NCBI GenBank assembly: GCA_030527285.1
Contig: JAUNBC010000011.1
Span: forward strand, 1 to 51,882
Source of the DNA: Bacillota bacterium
GTDB taxonomy: Bacteria; Bacillota; Dehalobacteriia; UBA4068
Length of the DNA: 51,882 nt
Direction: 5' to 3'
Within the stretch, counting starts at the first letter, position 1; every line of letters starts with the position of its first letter. Below, piece by piece: positions 26,505 through 39,068 of this stretch. Position numbers and translations under genes: made by a program. Under the pieces are notes generated by a model that had not been told where the DNA came from, searched no databases, and saw only the letters and a list, made by a program, of their open reading frames with translations.

Positions 26505-27893
26505 ATGGGTAATGATCTGCTATTAAAACAGGAGCAAAAGCAAATATTGTCGCCGGCGCTGATCCAGTCGCTGAAGCTGCTGCTGCTGCCGAGCATGGAG
26601 TTTGCCGCCTATCTTGAGGAGCAGCTGACCGAAAACCCGGTGCTGGAGCTGGAGGAGGACGCGGTCGAGCCGCCGCGCGCCGGCGCGGAGCAGGCCGAGC
26701 CTTACCGGCTGTTGTCCACGGCCGCGGGCTGGACGGAGCATGAGAGCTGGGATGGCGGCGGTTATTATGGCGGCGACGATACGGATGATGCGCCGCTGCC
26801 ACAGTTCGGCGTTACGCATCAGCATAACTCCCTGCAGCAAATGCTGCTGCTGCAATTGGCGATGAGCGGCTGCGACGAGCAAACGGCGCAAGCGGCGCGC
26901 GCGATCATCGCCGCGCTGGACGACGACGGCTATCTGCGCCTGTCCACGGCGGAGCTGGCCGCCTATTCCGGCAGGCCGGAGACGCTGTTCAAGCAGGCAT
27001 TGACATTGGTGCAGGGCTTGGAGCCGGCGGGCGTGGCGGCGCGCGATCTGGCGGAGTGTATGCTGCTGCAGCTGGACAAAAACGCCGCCGATTATCCGCT
27101 GTACGCGGCGATCATCAACGGGCATCTCACCGAGCTGGCGACCGATAAGCGCAAACAGGTGGCGCGGCAGATCGGCGTCAGCGAGGATAAGGTGGCGGCG
27201 GCCTTCGCTTATCTGCGCGGCCTCGACCCGCATCCGGCGGCTTATGGCGGCGACGATACGCAGGTACAGTACATCATCCCTGATATCGTGGTGCGCAAAG
27301 CCGAGGGCGGGTATCAGGTGTTTCTCAATGACAAATACCACCCGCGCCTGCGCATCAGCTCTTATTACCGCGATTTGAGCGGCGACGCGCTCAACAGCAA
27401 CGAGGTCAAGGAGTATATACAGCAGCGCATCAATGCGGCGGCGATGCTGCTGCGCAATATCGAGCGGCGGCATCAGACCATTTACAAGCTGGCCTGCATC
27501 GTCGTCGATAAGCAGCGCGGCTTTCTCGATCACGGCCTGGAGCAATTGCAGCCGCTGACCCTGCGCGAGGTAGCCGAGCTGGCGGAGCTGCATGAGTCCA
27601 CGGTGTCGCGCGCCATTTGCGGCAAATATATCGAAACGCCGCGCGGCGTATATCCATGGAAATTCTTCTTTCCCCGCGCTTATACCAGCGATGAGGGCGA
27701 TTCGGTATCCGCGGTATGGGTGAAGTCATTGATCTCCGAGCTGATCGCCGGCGAGGATAAGCGGCGGCCGCTGTCCGACCGCCAGATCGAGGAGAAGCTG
27801 GCGGAGCGCGGGGTCAGCGTGGCCCGACGCACCGTGGCCAAATATCGCGGGTCGATGAATATACCCAAGCAGTCGTACCGCCGCCGCGGTTAA
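26505..27893 (+). CDS. rpoN: RNA polymerase sigma-54 factor
   Basis: A 462-residue sigma-54. Region I has the Gln/Leu-rich start (LKQEQKQILSPALIQSLKLLLLP), region II is acidic, the core-binding domain follows, and region III has the helix-turn-helix (LREVAELAELHESTVSRAI) and the RpoN box ARRTVAKYR at about 440-448, which reads the -24 element. It needs an AAA+ enhancer-binding protein; none is encoded in this window. It starts 13 bases after whiA, and directly precedes the gap operon with no CggR-type repressor gene between them. Confidence 0.97.
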   Translation: MGNDLLLKQEQKQILSPALIQSLKLLLLPSMEFAAYLEEQLTENPVLELEEDAVEPPRAGAEQAEPYRLLSTAAGWTEHESWDGGGYYGGDDTDDAPLPQFGVTHQHNSLQQMLLLQLAMSGCDEQTAQAARAIIAALDDDGYLRLSTAELAAYSGRPETLFKQALTLVQGLEPAGVAARDLAECMLLQLDKNAADYPLYAAIINGHLTELATDKRKQVARQIGVSEDKVAAAFAYLRGLDPHPAAYGGDDTQVQYIIPDIVVRKAEGGYQVFLNDKYHPRLRISSYYRDLSGDALNSNEVKEYIQQRINAAAMLLRNIERRHQTIYKLACIVVDKQRGFLDHGLEQLQPLTLREVAELAELHESTVSRAICGKYIETPRGVYPWKFFFPRAYTSDEGDSVSAVWVKSLISELIAGEDKRRPLSDRQIEEKLAERGVSVARRTVAKYRGSMNIPKQSYRRRG

Positions 27894-28089
27894 CGCGCCG
27901 GGGCAGGCGAGTTTTCAGAGAGCTTTTCGCCGTTGCGGCAGCGAGTCTGCCGGCGTTTATTGTGCGAATAATTAAACTTCCGCCGTAAACAGGATTTTAT
28001 ACGTTTGCATAGAATGTCACTTAATAGTAGTAACTGTGTTTTTCTTTCCAACAAATGAATAAAATTTGATCGTTCAGGAGGGTTTCATT

Positions 28090-29094
28090 ATGGTGTTAAG
28101 AGTAGCGATTAACGGTTTTGGGCGTATTGGGCGTCCTTTTTTTCGCATTGCCTTTGGCAATCCCGATATCGAGATCGTGGCGTTAAACGGCCGCACCAAT
28201 CCTAAATCATTCGCGCATCTGCTCAAATACGACTCCACGCACGGCAGATACGACAAGGAAGTCAGCTATGACGACGAGCATATCATAGTCGAGGGCAAGA
28301 AGATCAAGGTCTTGGCCTGCGCCAAGCCCGAGGATTGCCCGTGGAAGGAGCTGGGCGTGGATATCGTGCTCGAAAGCACCGGCGTATTCAAGAAATACGA
28401 TCAGGCCTACGGGCATATCAAAGCCGGCGCCAAAAAGGTGATCCTGAGCTCCCCCGGCGAGAACGAGGATCTGACCGTGGTCTACGGCGTCAATCATACC
28501 GAGTACGACCCGGCCAAGCATAGCGTCATCTCCAACGCCTCCTGCACCACTACCGGCCTGGCGCCGGTGGTCAAGGTGATACAGGAGGAATTCGGCATCG
28601 TCAAGGGCTTGATGACTACCGTACATTCCTACACCAACGATCAGCAGATACTCGATAAATCGCATAAGGATTTCCGCCGCGCCCGTTCGGCGGCGGTGTC
28701 GATCATCCCCACCACCACCGGCGCGGCCAAGGCCGTGGCCAAGGTGATACCGGCGATGAAGGGCAAGCTCAACGGCTTTGCGCTGCGCGTGCCCACGCCC
28801 AACGTTTCGCTGATCGACTTAGTGGTGGAGCTGGAGAAGCCGGCTGCCGCCGAGGAGATCAACGCCGTGCTCAAGGCCGCGTCCGAAGGCCATATGAAGG
28901 GCATCGTCGGTTATTCCGAGGAGCCGCTGGTATCCATCGACTATTGCGGCGAGCAGATCTCCGGCGTGGTCGACGCTTTATCGACAATGGTGATCGGCGA
29001 TAATTTGGCCAAGGTCATTATCTGGTACGATAACGAATGGGGTTATAGCTGCCGTATCCTCGATATGATCATGTATATGGGAGAGAGACTGTAA
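28090..29094 (+). CDS. gap: Glyceraldehyde-3-phosphate dehydrogenase (GapB-like cofactor site)
   Basis: A 334-residue enzyme with the Rossmann motif INGFGRIGR, catalytic Cys152 (NASCTTTG) and His179 (VHSYTND). Two family positions are unusual. The aspartate that selects NAD (position 34, in the usual ND-L-T) is Gly34 in NGRT, as in NADP-using or dual-specificity GapB enzymes. The motif after the catalytic cysteine is CTTTGLAP, not the usual CTTNCLAP. Start at 28090 follows AGGAGGG; earlier in-frame codons lie before that site. Overlaps pgk by one base. It heads the lower-glycolysis run; the 196 bases between rpoN and this gene hold its leader, but I find no clear -35/-10 pair. Confidence 0.94.
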   Translation: MVLRVAINGFGRIGRPFFRIAFGNPDIEIVALNGRTNPKSFAHLLKYDSTHGRYDKEVSYDDEHIIVEGKKIKVLACAKPEDCPWKELGVDIVLESTGVFKKYDQAYGHIKAGAKKVILSSPGENEDLTVVYGVNHTEYDPAKHSVISNASCTTTGLAPVVKVIQEEFGIVKGLMTTVHSYTNDQQILDKSHKDFRRARSAAVSIIPTTTGAAKAVAKVIPAMKGKLNGFALRVPTPNVSLIDLVVELEKPAAAEEINAVLKAASEGHMKGIVGYSEEPLVSIDYCGEQISGVVDALSTMVIGDNLAKVIIWYDNEWGYSCRILDMIMYMGERL

Positions 29095-30281
29095 TGGGAT
29101 ATTTAGAGAAGCGCTCGATACGCGATATTGACGCTCGCGGCAAGCGGGTGATCGTGCGCGTGGATTTTAACGTGCCGGTCAAGGACGGCAAGGTCAAGGA
29201 TACCGCGCGCATCACCGCGGCGCTGCCGACGATACGCTTTTTGCTCGAGCAGGGCGCGGCGGTGATATTGATGTCGCATCTGGGCCGTCCCGACGGCAAG
29301 CCCGATCTCAAATATACGCTGCGTCCGGTCGCTGAAAAGTTGGCGGAGCTGATCGGTCAGCCGGTAGCCTTTGCCGCGGATTGCGTGGGCGCGGCGGCGG
29401 AGCAGGCGGCGGCGGCTCTGCATGACGGCGAATTGCTGCTGTTGGAGAATTTGCGCTTCCATGCCGAGGAGGAGGCCAATGATCCGGCCTTTGCCAGGCA
29501 GCTGGCGGCGCTGGCCGATATTTACGTCAATGACGCTTTCGGCACGGCGCACCGCGCCCATGCCTCCACCGAGGGCATCGGCCATATCGTGCCGGCGGTG
29601 GCGGGCTTCCTCATCGAGAAGGAGATACGCTCGCTGGGCATGGCGCTGGCCGATCCCGATTCGCCGTTTGTGGCGATCATCGGCGGGGCGAAGGTCTCCG
29701 ATAAGATATTAGTGATAGAAAACCTGCTCAAGAAGGTGGACAAGCTGCTGCTGGGCGGCGGCATGGCCAATACTTTCCTGGCGGCGCAGGGGCATGATAT
29801 GCAGGCCTCGCTGGTCGAGGAGCCGAAGTTGGAATGGGCCAGGGAATTCCTCGCCACCGATATCGCCAAGCAAAAGCTGCTGTTACCGGCGGACGTGGTG
29901 GCGGCCTCCGCTTTTGCCGCCGACGCCGACTACGCCACCTGCAATGTCGATAATATACCGGCCGGCTGGCAGGCGCTGGATATCGGCCCCAAATCGCTGA
30001 AGCTGTTCGCGACGGAGATCACGGCGGCCAGGACGATACTATGGAACGGGCCGGTGGGCGTGTTCGAGATGGAGCCTTTCGCCATCGGCACCACGAGCAT
30101 CGCGCGCAAGGTGGCGGAATCAGCCGCCTTCAGCATCATCGGCGGCGGTGATTCGGTGGCTGCCGTACATAAGGCCGGAGTGGAGGATCTGATCGACCAT
30201 ATCAGCACCGGCGGCGGCGCGTCGCTGAACTTCCTTGAGGGCAAGACGCTGCCCGGCATCGCTGTGCTGGCGGATAAATAG
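29094..30281 (+). CDS. pgk: Phosphoglycerate kinase
   Basis: A 395-residue two-domain kinase that transfers phosphate between 1,3-bisphosphoglycerate and ADP. N-terminal substrate site motifs VRVDFNVPVKDG and SHLGRPDG, hinge region, and the C-terminal nucleotide loop (GGGDSVAAVHKAG, then STGGGASLNFLEG) are all present. The ATG overlaps the gap stop codon by one base (TAATG), so the two are coupled. Length is normal. Confidence 0.98.
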   Translation: MGYLEKRSIRDIDARGKRVIVRVDFNVPVKDGKVKDTARITAALPTIRFLLEQGAAVILMSHLGRPDGKPDLKYTLRPVAEKLAELIGQPVAFAADCVGAAAEQAAAALHDGELLLLENLRFHAEEEANDPAFARQLAALADIYVNDAFGTAHRAHASTEGIGHIVPAVAGFLIEKEIRSLGMALADPDSPFVAIIGGAKVSDKILVIENLLKKVDKLLLGGGMANTFLAAQGHDMQASLVEEPKLEWAREFLATDIAKQKLLLPADVVAASAFAADADYATCNVDNIPAGWQALDIGPKSLKLFATEITAARTILWNGPVGVFEMEPFAIGTTSIARKVAESAAFSIIGGGDSVAAVHKAGVEDLIDHISTGGGASLNFLEGKTLPGIAVLADK

Positions 30282-30288
30282 CTTGAGG

Positions 30289-30321
30289 CTTTGGCGGACT
30301 GATGATTCAGCCCGCCAAAGG
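30289..30321 (+). other. Intercistronic hairpin between pgk and tpiA
   Basis: CTTTGGCGG (30289-30297) pairs with CCGCCAAAG (about 30313-30321), nine bp with a 15-base loop and no T-run. It may stabilise the upstream gap-pgk mRNA segment or tune expression of tpiA. Confidence 0.6.
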
Positions 30322-30341
30322 TATTGAAAGGAGTAATACCG

Positions 30342-31106
30342 ATGGACGAAAGCCCGCGGCGCAAGGTGTTTGCCGCAAACTGGAAAATGCATAAGACGGC
30401 GGCCGAGGCGCGCGAGTATATCGAAGATTTATGCCCGCTGGTCGCCGGATCCGCGGCGGAGATCGTTGTTTTTCCCGGCGCTTTGAGCGTGCCGGCGGTA
30501 GCGGAGGCGGCGCGCGGCAGCAATATTTGCGTCGGCTTGCAGAATATCTGCTGGGCGGGCGAGGGCGCTTATACCGGCGAGATCTCGGCCGCGCAGGCGG
30601 CCGCTGCCGGCGTGCAGTACGTGATCTGCGGGCATAGCGAGCGCCGCCATATCTTTGACGAGAGCGGCGAGTTAGTGACGCGCAAGGCGCGCGCCGCCCA
30701 GTCCGGCGGGTTGATACCGCTGATCTGCGTTGGCGAGACCGCCGACGAGCGCCGGCTGGAGGAAACGGAGGACGTGCTGCGCAGCGATATTTTCTCCTCG
30801 CTGGCGGCCTTGGAGCCGGACGGGGATATCATCATCGCCTATGAGCCGGTATGGGCTATCGGCACCGGTCAAAACGCCACCGCCGACGACGCGGAGCGGG
30901 AGATAGCCTTCATTCGTGCGTTGGTCGCCGAACAATGGGACGCAGACTTCGCCGCCGAGATCCGTATACTGTACGGCGGCTCGGTCAATCCCGATAATAT
31001 CGGCGAGTTTATGGCGATGCCGAATATTGACGGCGTTTTGGTCGGCGGCGCTTCGCTGGAGGCCAGGAAGTTCGCCGCTATCGTCAACTATGACGAGCAG
31101 GAATAA
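30342..31106 (+). CDS. tpiA: Triosephosphate isomerase
   Basis: A 254-residue TIM barrel interconverting DHAP and glyceraldehyde-3-phosphate. Visible are the substrate lysine in ANWKMHKT, the catalytic histidine in ICGHSERR, the catalytic glutamate in AYEPVWAIGTG (with loop 6), and the phosphate loops YGGSVNPDN and VGGASLE. The ATG at 30342 follows AAGGAG; an upstream TTG overlaps that ribosome site and is rejected. Third gene of the glycolytic run. Confidence 0.97.
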   Translation: MDESPRRKVFAANWKMHKTAAEAREYIEDLCPLVAGSAAEIVVFPGALSVPAVAEAARGSNICVGLQNICWAGEGAYTGEISAAQAAAAGVQYVICGHSERRHIFDESGELVTRKARAAQSGGLIPLICVGETADERRLEETEDVLRSDIFSSLAALEPDGDIIIAYEPVWAIGTGQNATADDAEREIAFIRALVAEQWDADFAAEIRILYGGSVNPDNIGEFMAMPNIDGVLVGGASLEARKFAAIVNYDEQE

Positions 31107-31136
31107 ACCGCTGATGGCTCGGGAGATAGTGCAGAG

Positions 31137-32720
31137 ATGAAATTTGCCGGTAAACCGTTAATGCTGATGATACTCGATGGCTGGGGGATGAAGGAGAATA
31201 CGCCCTATGACGCCATCGCTTTGTCGCATCTGCCCAATTTTGACCGCCTGTGGAACAATTATCCGCATACCACGCTGTCCGCTTCCGGCGGCGACGTCGG
31301 CCTGCCTAACGGGCAGATGGGCGACAGCGAGGTCGGGCATATGAATATCGGCGCCGGCCGCATCGTTTATCAGGATTATACCAAGATCAATATGGAGATC
31401 GAGTCCGGCGCGTTCTATCAGAACACCGCGCTCAACGGCGTATGCCGCGCTGCCACAGCCAAGCAGGCCGCGGTGCATTTCATCGGCCTGGTCTCGGATG
31501 GCGGCATCCATAGTCATATCGAGCATTTGCTGGCCACGCTGCGCATCGCCAGGAATTGCGGCGTGCAGTCGCTGTTCGTGCATTTCTTTGCCGATGGGCG
31601 CGATACCGCCAATGATATCGCCGACCGCTTCGTCAAGCAGCTGGAAGCGGAATTTGCCGTCCTGGGCGCGGGGCGTATCGCCAGCGTTTGCGGCCGTTTC
31701 TACGCCATGGACAGGGATAAGCGCTGGGATCGCGTGCGCGCCGCCTATGACGCGATGGTCTATGGACGCGGCCTGACCGCCGCCTCGGCCACCGAGGCCA
31801 TCGAGCAGAGCTATGCCAAGGGAGTTACCGATGAATTCATCGAGCCGACGGTGATCGTGGACGCGCACGGGCAGCCGCTGGGTCCGATCAAAAGCGGCGA
31901 CAGCGTGATCTTCTTCAATTTCCGCTCCGACCGCGCGCGCGAGATATCCCATGCCTTTACCGACAGCGATTTTGATTTCTTTGACCGCGGCCCCGCGCCG
32001 CCGGAGGTCAATTTCGCGGCTATGACCAGCTATGATGATACGCTGACCAATGTCGAGGTCGCCTATCCGCCGCATCCGCCGTATAATACGCTGGGGCGCG
32101 TTTTGTCGCGCAACGGTATGCGCCAGCTGCGTATCGCCGAAACGGAGAAGTACGCGCACGTGACCTTTTTCTTCAACGGCGGCGTGGAAAAGATGGAGAG
32201 CGCCGAGGATCGCGTGATGATCCCCTCGCCCAACGTCAAGACCTATGATACGCGGCCGGAAATGTCGGCCGGCGCGGTGACCAACGCGCTGATCGACCGC
32301 GTAGCCAGCGGTATTTATGACGTGATCGTCATCAATTACGCCAACCCGGATATGATCGGCCACACCGGCAATATCGCGGCCACGGTGCAGGCGCTGGAGT
32401 ATATCGACGCTTGTCTGGGGCGCGTGGAGGCGGCGATGCACGAGGAGGGCGGCACGCTGCTGATCACCGCCGATCACGGCAATGTCGAGCGGATGATGGA
32501 AAACGGCGCGCCCATGACCTCGCATACCACCAATCGGGTGCCGTTCATCGTCGTCGACGACGATCTGCGCCATTTGCAGCTGCGCGAGGGCGGCAAGCTT
32601 GAAGATATCGCGCCGACGATATTGCAATTGCTCGGCCTCAAGCAGCCGCAGCAAATGACCGGCTCCAGCCTGATCCTCTCGGGGCTAAAGCATTTCGACC
32701 AGATGGAGCTGCTTTTTTAG
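31137..32720 (+). CDS. gpmI: 2,3-bisphosphoglycerate-independent phosphoglycerate mutase
   Basis: A 527-residue dimanganese enzyme of the alkaline-phosphatase superfamily, converting 3-PGA to 2-PGA. It has the first metal motif (LMILDGWG), the phosphorylated Ser64 in MGDSEVGHMN, the mutase-domain motifs HFFADGRDT and FFNFRSDR, and the metal-binding NYANPDMIGHTGN and ITADHGN. The Mn2+ dependence makes this form pH sensitive, which is relevant in spore formers. Thirty bases after tpiA. Confidence 0.98.
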   Translation: MKFAGKPLMLMILDGWGMKENTPYDAIALSHLPNFDRLWNNYPHTTLSASGGDVGLPNGQMGDSEVGHMNIGAGRIVYQDYTKINMEIESGAFYQNTALNGVCRAATAKQAAVHFIGLVSDGGIHSHIEHLLATLRIARNCGVQSLFVHFFADGRDTANDIADRFVKQLEAEFAVLGAGRIASVCGRFYAMDRDKRWDRVRAAYDAMVYGRGLTAASATEAIEQSYAKGVTDEFIEPTVIVDAHGQPLGPIKSGDSVIFFNFRSDRAREISHAFTDSDFDFFDRGPAPPEVNFAAMTSYDDTLTNVEVAYPPHPPYNTLGRVLSRNGMRQLRIAETEKYAHVTFFFNGGVEKMESAEDRVMIPSPNVKTYDTRPEMSAGAVTNALIDRVASGIYDVIVINYANPDMIGHTGNIAATVQALEYIDACLGRVEAAMHEEGGTLLITADHGNVERMMENGAPMTSHTTNRVPFIVVDDDLRHLQLREGGKLEDIAPTILQLLGLKQPQQMTGSSLILSGLKHFDQMELLF

Positions 32721-32727
32721 TCGATAA

Positions 32728-34065
<1,338 letters not shown>

Positions 34066-34120
34066 CGCCGTGTTTCGTCTGCATACGGCGAAAAAAAGTT
34101 GATTTCTGCGCGATCAACGC

Positions 34121-34149
34121 TTGTTTTATTGTATTCTATATGGTAAAAT
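34121..34149 (+). promoter_or_regulatory. Promoter of secG
   Basis: TTGTTT (34121-34126), 17-base spacer, TAAAAT (34144-34149) in an AT-rich gap after eno. Confidence 0.7.
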
Positions 34150-34233
34150 ACTTCGGTAGCTTTATTTTTGCATCACAAAAACCGATACAATTTTTTAGAT
34201 ATACAGGTCAAACATTTGGAGGTGATATTCTTG

Positions 34234-34455
34234 ATGATCGCTTTGACTATCGTTCAATGCTTGGTAGCCCTGGGCTTGATCGCTACGGTACTGCTGCAGT
34301 CCGGCAGCAGCGCCGGTTTATCCGGCTCGATCGCCGGCGGCGCGGAGACCTTCTTCGGCAAGCAGAAGGGTCTGAACGAAAAGCTGGCTAAGCTGACCAA
34401 AATTCTTGCTGCGGCGTTTTTGGTGATCACGCTGGCGCTGGCCTTTTTCCAATAG
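34234..34455 (+). CDS. secG: Preprotein translocase subunit SecG
   Basis: A 73-residue two-TM protein of the SecYEG channel. It has the typical pattern: helix 1 (IVQCLVALGLIATVLLQ), the conserved LLQSGSSAGLSGSIAGGAE loop with FFGKQKG, and helix 2 near the C-terminus. The GGAGGTGA ribosome site suits the ATG at 34234 or the TTG just before it; ATG is used. secG next to eno and before smpB/ssrA is the usual firmicute order, though rnr, which normally separates them, is missing here. Confidence 0.95.
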   Translation: MIALTIVQCLVALGLIATVLLQSGSSAGLSGSIAGGAETFFGKQKGLNEKLAKLTKILAAAFLVITLALAFFQ

Positions 34456-34498
34456 GTTTAACTTTATAAAGTCAAATATATTTACGGAGGGTAATACT

Positions 34499-36553
<2,055 letters not shown>

Positions 36554-36598
36554 AAGCGTACCGCTTCTTCAGTATACAGCGCACAGGCAACGCGCCTT

Positions 36599-36634
36599 AA
36601 CGAGCCGGAGACTATCATGCTTCTCCGGCTCGTT
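36599..36634 (+). terminator. Hairpin after hppA
   Basis: AACGAGCCGGAG (36599-36610) pairs with CTCCGGCTCGTT (36623-36634), 12 bp, but only a short T tract follows, so termination may be weak. Confidence 0.6.
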
Positions 36635-36649
36635 CTATCAGGATAGCAT

Positions 36650-37822
36650 ATGAGCATTTATTTCGACAATTCCGCGACCACATTGGTCAGCGAAAAAGCC
36701 GCGGCGGCGGCGCTGCGGGCGATGCGCGAGGATTACGGCAATCCCTCCTCGCTGCATCGGCTTGGCGTGGCCGCGCAGCACGCGCTCAATCAGGCGCGCG
36801 CCGAGCTGGCGGCGCTGCTGCGCGTGAACGCCGGCGAGCTGTATTTCAATTCCGGCGGCAGCGAGGGCGATAATACCGTGCTGTTCGGCGCGGCGCAGGC
36901 TTTGCGCCGGCGCGGGCAGCGTATCATCATCTCCGCGATCGAGCATCCGGCGGTGGCCGAGGCGGCAAAGCGCTTAGCCGCACAGGGTTTCGACGTTTGC
37001 CATGCGCCGGTGGATAGCTGCGGCGTGGTTGACGTCGCCGCCTTGAGCGCGCTGGCGAATGAGCAGACGATATTAGTCAGCGTGATGCAGGTCAACAATG
37101 AGGTCGGCAGCATACAGCCGCTGGCCGAGATCGGCGCGGCAGTCAAGCAGGCCGCGCCGCAGGCGCTGTTCCATATCGACGCGGTGCAGGGCTTTGGCCG
37201 CGTGCCGGTCGACGTGCAGGGCTGGCGCGCCGATGCGCTGACCGTCAGCGGACATAAGATACACGCGCCCAAGGGCGTGGGCTTGCTGTGGCTGCGCAAG
37301 GGGGCGCGCATCGCCCCGTATCTGCTGGGCGGCGGGCAGGAGCGCGGCCTGCGCTCCGGCACCGAGAACGTGCCCGGCGTGATGGCGCTGGCGGCGGCGG
37401 CGGAGGAGCTGTTCCCGCGTCTGGCCGCTAATGCCGCGTGTATGGCGGAGATCAAGGAGTATCTGGCGACGACGCTGCGCGAGCGCATTGACGGTTGCGC
37501 GCTGAACGGGCCGCCGCCGGGCGACAGGCATTCCGCGCCGCATATACTGAATATGTCCTTCGCCGGGCTGAAAAGCGAGGTGCTGCTGCATAGCCTGGAA
37601 GCGCGGGGGCTGTATGCCGGCTCCGGCTCGGCCTGCTCGTCGCATAGCGATAAAGGCAGTCCGGTCTTAAAGGCGATGCGGCTGCCGGCCGAGCGTATCG
37701 ACTCGGCGCTGCGCTTTTCCTTTTGCCCGTATAATACTATGGACGAGGCGCGGCAGGCGGCGGAGATAGTGATAGAAGAAGCGACGGCTTTGCGGCAATT
37801 ATACGGCAAAATGAGGAGATAA
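36650..37822 (+). CDS. Cysteine desulfurase (NifS/IscS-like)
   Basis: A 390-residue fold-type I PLP enzyme that takes sulfur from cysteine. PLP lysine Lys203 in [10 protein letters not shown], the persulfide-forming Cys329 in GSGSACSSH, and the N-terminal YFDNSATT match the family. It lies one base before thiI, like the NifZ-ThiI pair of Bacillus, so its sulfur likely goes to ThiI for tRNA 4-thiouridine rather than to Fe-S clusters. Start ATG at 36650 follows AGGATAG. Confidence 0.95.
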   Translation: MSIYFDNSATTLVSEKAAAAALRAMREDYGNPSSLHRLGVAAQHALNQARAELAALLRVNAGELYFNSGGSEGDNTVLFGAAQALRRRGQRIIISAIEHPAVAEAAKRLAAQGFDVCHAPVDSCGVVDVAALSALANEQTILVSVMQVNNEVGSIQPLAEIGAAVKQAAPQALFHIDAVQGFGRVPVDVQGWRADALTVSGHKIHAPKGVGLLWLRKGARIAPYLLGGGQERGLRSGTENVPGVMALAAAAEELFPRLAANAACMAEIKEYLATTLRERIDGCALNGPPPGDRHSAPHILNMSFAGLKSEVLLHSLEARGLYAGSGSACSSHSDKGSPVLKAMRLPAERIDSALRFSFCPYNTMDEARQAAEIVIEEATALRQLYGKMRR

Positions 37823-37823
37823 C

Positions 37824-39005
37824 ATGGACAGGCAGCTGATACTGATACGCTACGGCGAATTGGGGCTCAAGGGCAAGAACAGGCATCTGTTTATCGGAAG
37901 GCTGACGCATAATATCCGCTATGCGCTGCGCGATATCGCCGGCGCGAACGTCTATTCCACCTGGGGGCGGATCTGGGCGGAGGTCGAAGCCGCCGACGCC
38001 GGGCTGGCGCTGGCGCGCTTGCAGCAGGTGTTCGGCGTGTATTCGCTGTCGCCGGTGATGCGGACGGAGCCGGAAGTGCCGGCGCTGGCCGAGGCGGCGC
38101 AGGCGATGCTGGAGCAGGGGTTGCCTGTGGGCGGCAGCTTCAAGATCGAGACTCGCCGCTCCGATAAGAGCTTTCCCCTGACCTCGCCCGAGATAAGTCG
38201 GGCGGTGGCCAATTTGCTGTTCGAGCGCATTGATACGACGCGCTATGACGCGGATATGCATGACCCCGATCTGCGTATTGATATCGAGGTGCGCGGCGAG
38301 GGCGCTTATGTGTACGGGCATACGCTCAAGGGCGCCGGCGGTTTGCCGGTAGGCTGCGGCGGGCGGGCGCTGCTGCTGCTGTCCGGCGGCATCGACAGTC
38401 CGGTGGCCGGTATGCTGGCGATGAAGCGCGGCGTGGTGATCGAGGCTATTCACTATCACAGCTTCCCCTTTACCGGGGAAAAGGCCAAGGAAAAGGTCTA
38501 CGAGCTGTGCAGGCTGTTGTCGGCGCGGATGGGCGCGCCGCTCCAGCTGCATATGGTCTATTTTACCGAGATCCAGAAGCAGATCTACGCTAATTGCCGC
38601 GAGGAATACGGGATAACGCTGATGCGCCGCTTCATGTACCGCATCGCCGAGCGCGTGGCCAAACAGCGTGATTGCCTGGCGTTGTATACCGGCGAGAGCG
38701 TCGGGCAGGTGGCCTCGCAGACTCTGGAGAGCATCGCCTGCATCAATGACGTGATAAGCATACCGGTGATGCGGCCGTTGGTCGGCATGGACAAGGAGGA
38801 GATCATGGAGCGCGCCCGCGCTTTTGGCAGCTATGATATCTCGATATTGCCATATGAGGATTGCTGCACCGTGTTTTTGCCCAAGTATCCCAAGATCAAG
38901 CCGCGCCGCGAGGAAGCGGAGAAGCTGGAGCGGGCGCTGAATATCGAGCAGCTGCTCGACGAGGCGCTGGCCAAGAGCGAAATTTTGACCATCGACGCAA
39001 GATGA
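37824..39005 (+). CDS. thiI: tRNA 4-thiouridine synthetase ThiI (short form)
   Basis: A 393-residue enzyme with an N-terminal ferredoxin-like region and THUMP domain and a C-terminal PP-loop ATPase (SGGIDS at 187-192). It makes s4U8 in tRNA and contributes to thiamine thiazole synthesis. It lacks the C-terminal rhodanese domain of the E. coli protein, as in Bacillus, where the partner desulfurase supplies the persulfide directly. GGAGAT precedes the ATG. Confidence 0.96.
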   Translation: MDRQLILIRYGELGLKGKNRHLFIGRLTHNIRYALRDIAGANVYSTWGRIWAEVEAADAGLALARLQQVFGVYSLSPVMRTEPEVPALAEAAQAMLEQGLPVGGSFKIETRRSDKSFPLTSPEISRAVANLLFERIDTTRYDADMHDPDLRIDIEVRGEGAYVYGHTLKGAGGLPVGCGGRALLLLSGGIDSPVAGMLAMKRGVVIEAIHYHSFPFTGEKAKEKVYELCRLLSARMGAPLQLHMVYFTEIQKQIYANCREEYGITLMRRFMYRIAERVAKQRDCLALYTGESVGQVASQTLESIACINDVISIPVMRPLVGMDKEEIMERARAFGSYDISILPYEDCCTVFLPKYPKIKPRREEAEKLERALNIEQLLDEALAKSEILTIDAR

Positions 39006-39068
39006 CAGCTTTTGCCGCTGTATTTATAGCGGCGGATATGTTATACTGAAGGCAAGGAAGGTGAACGC

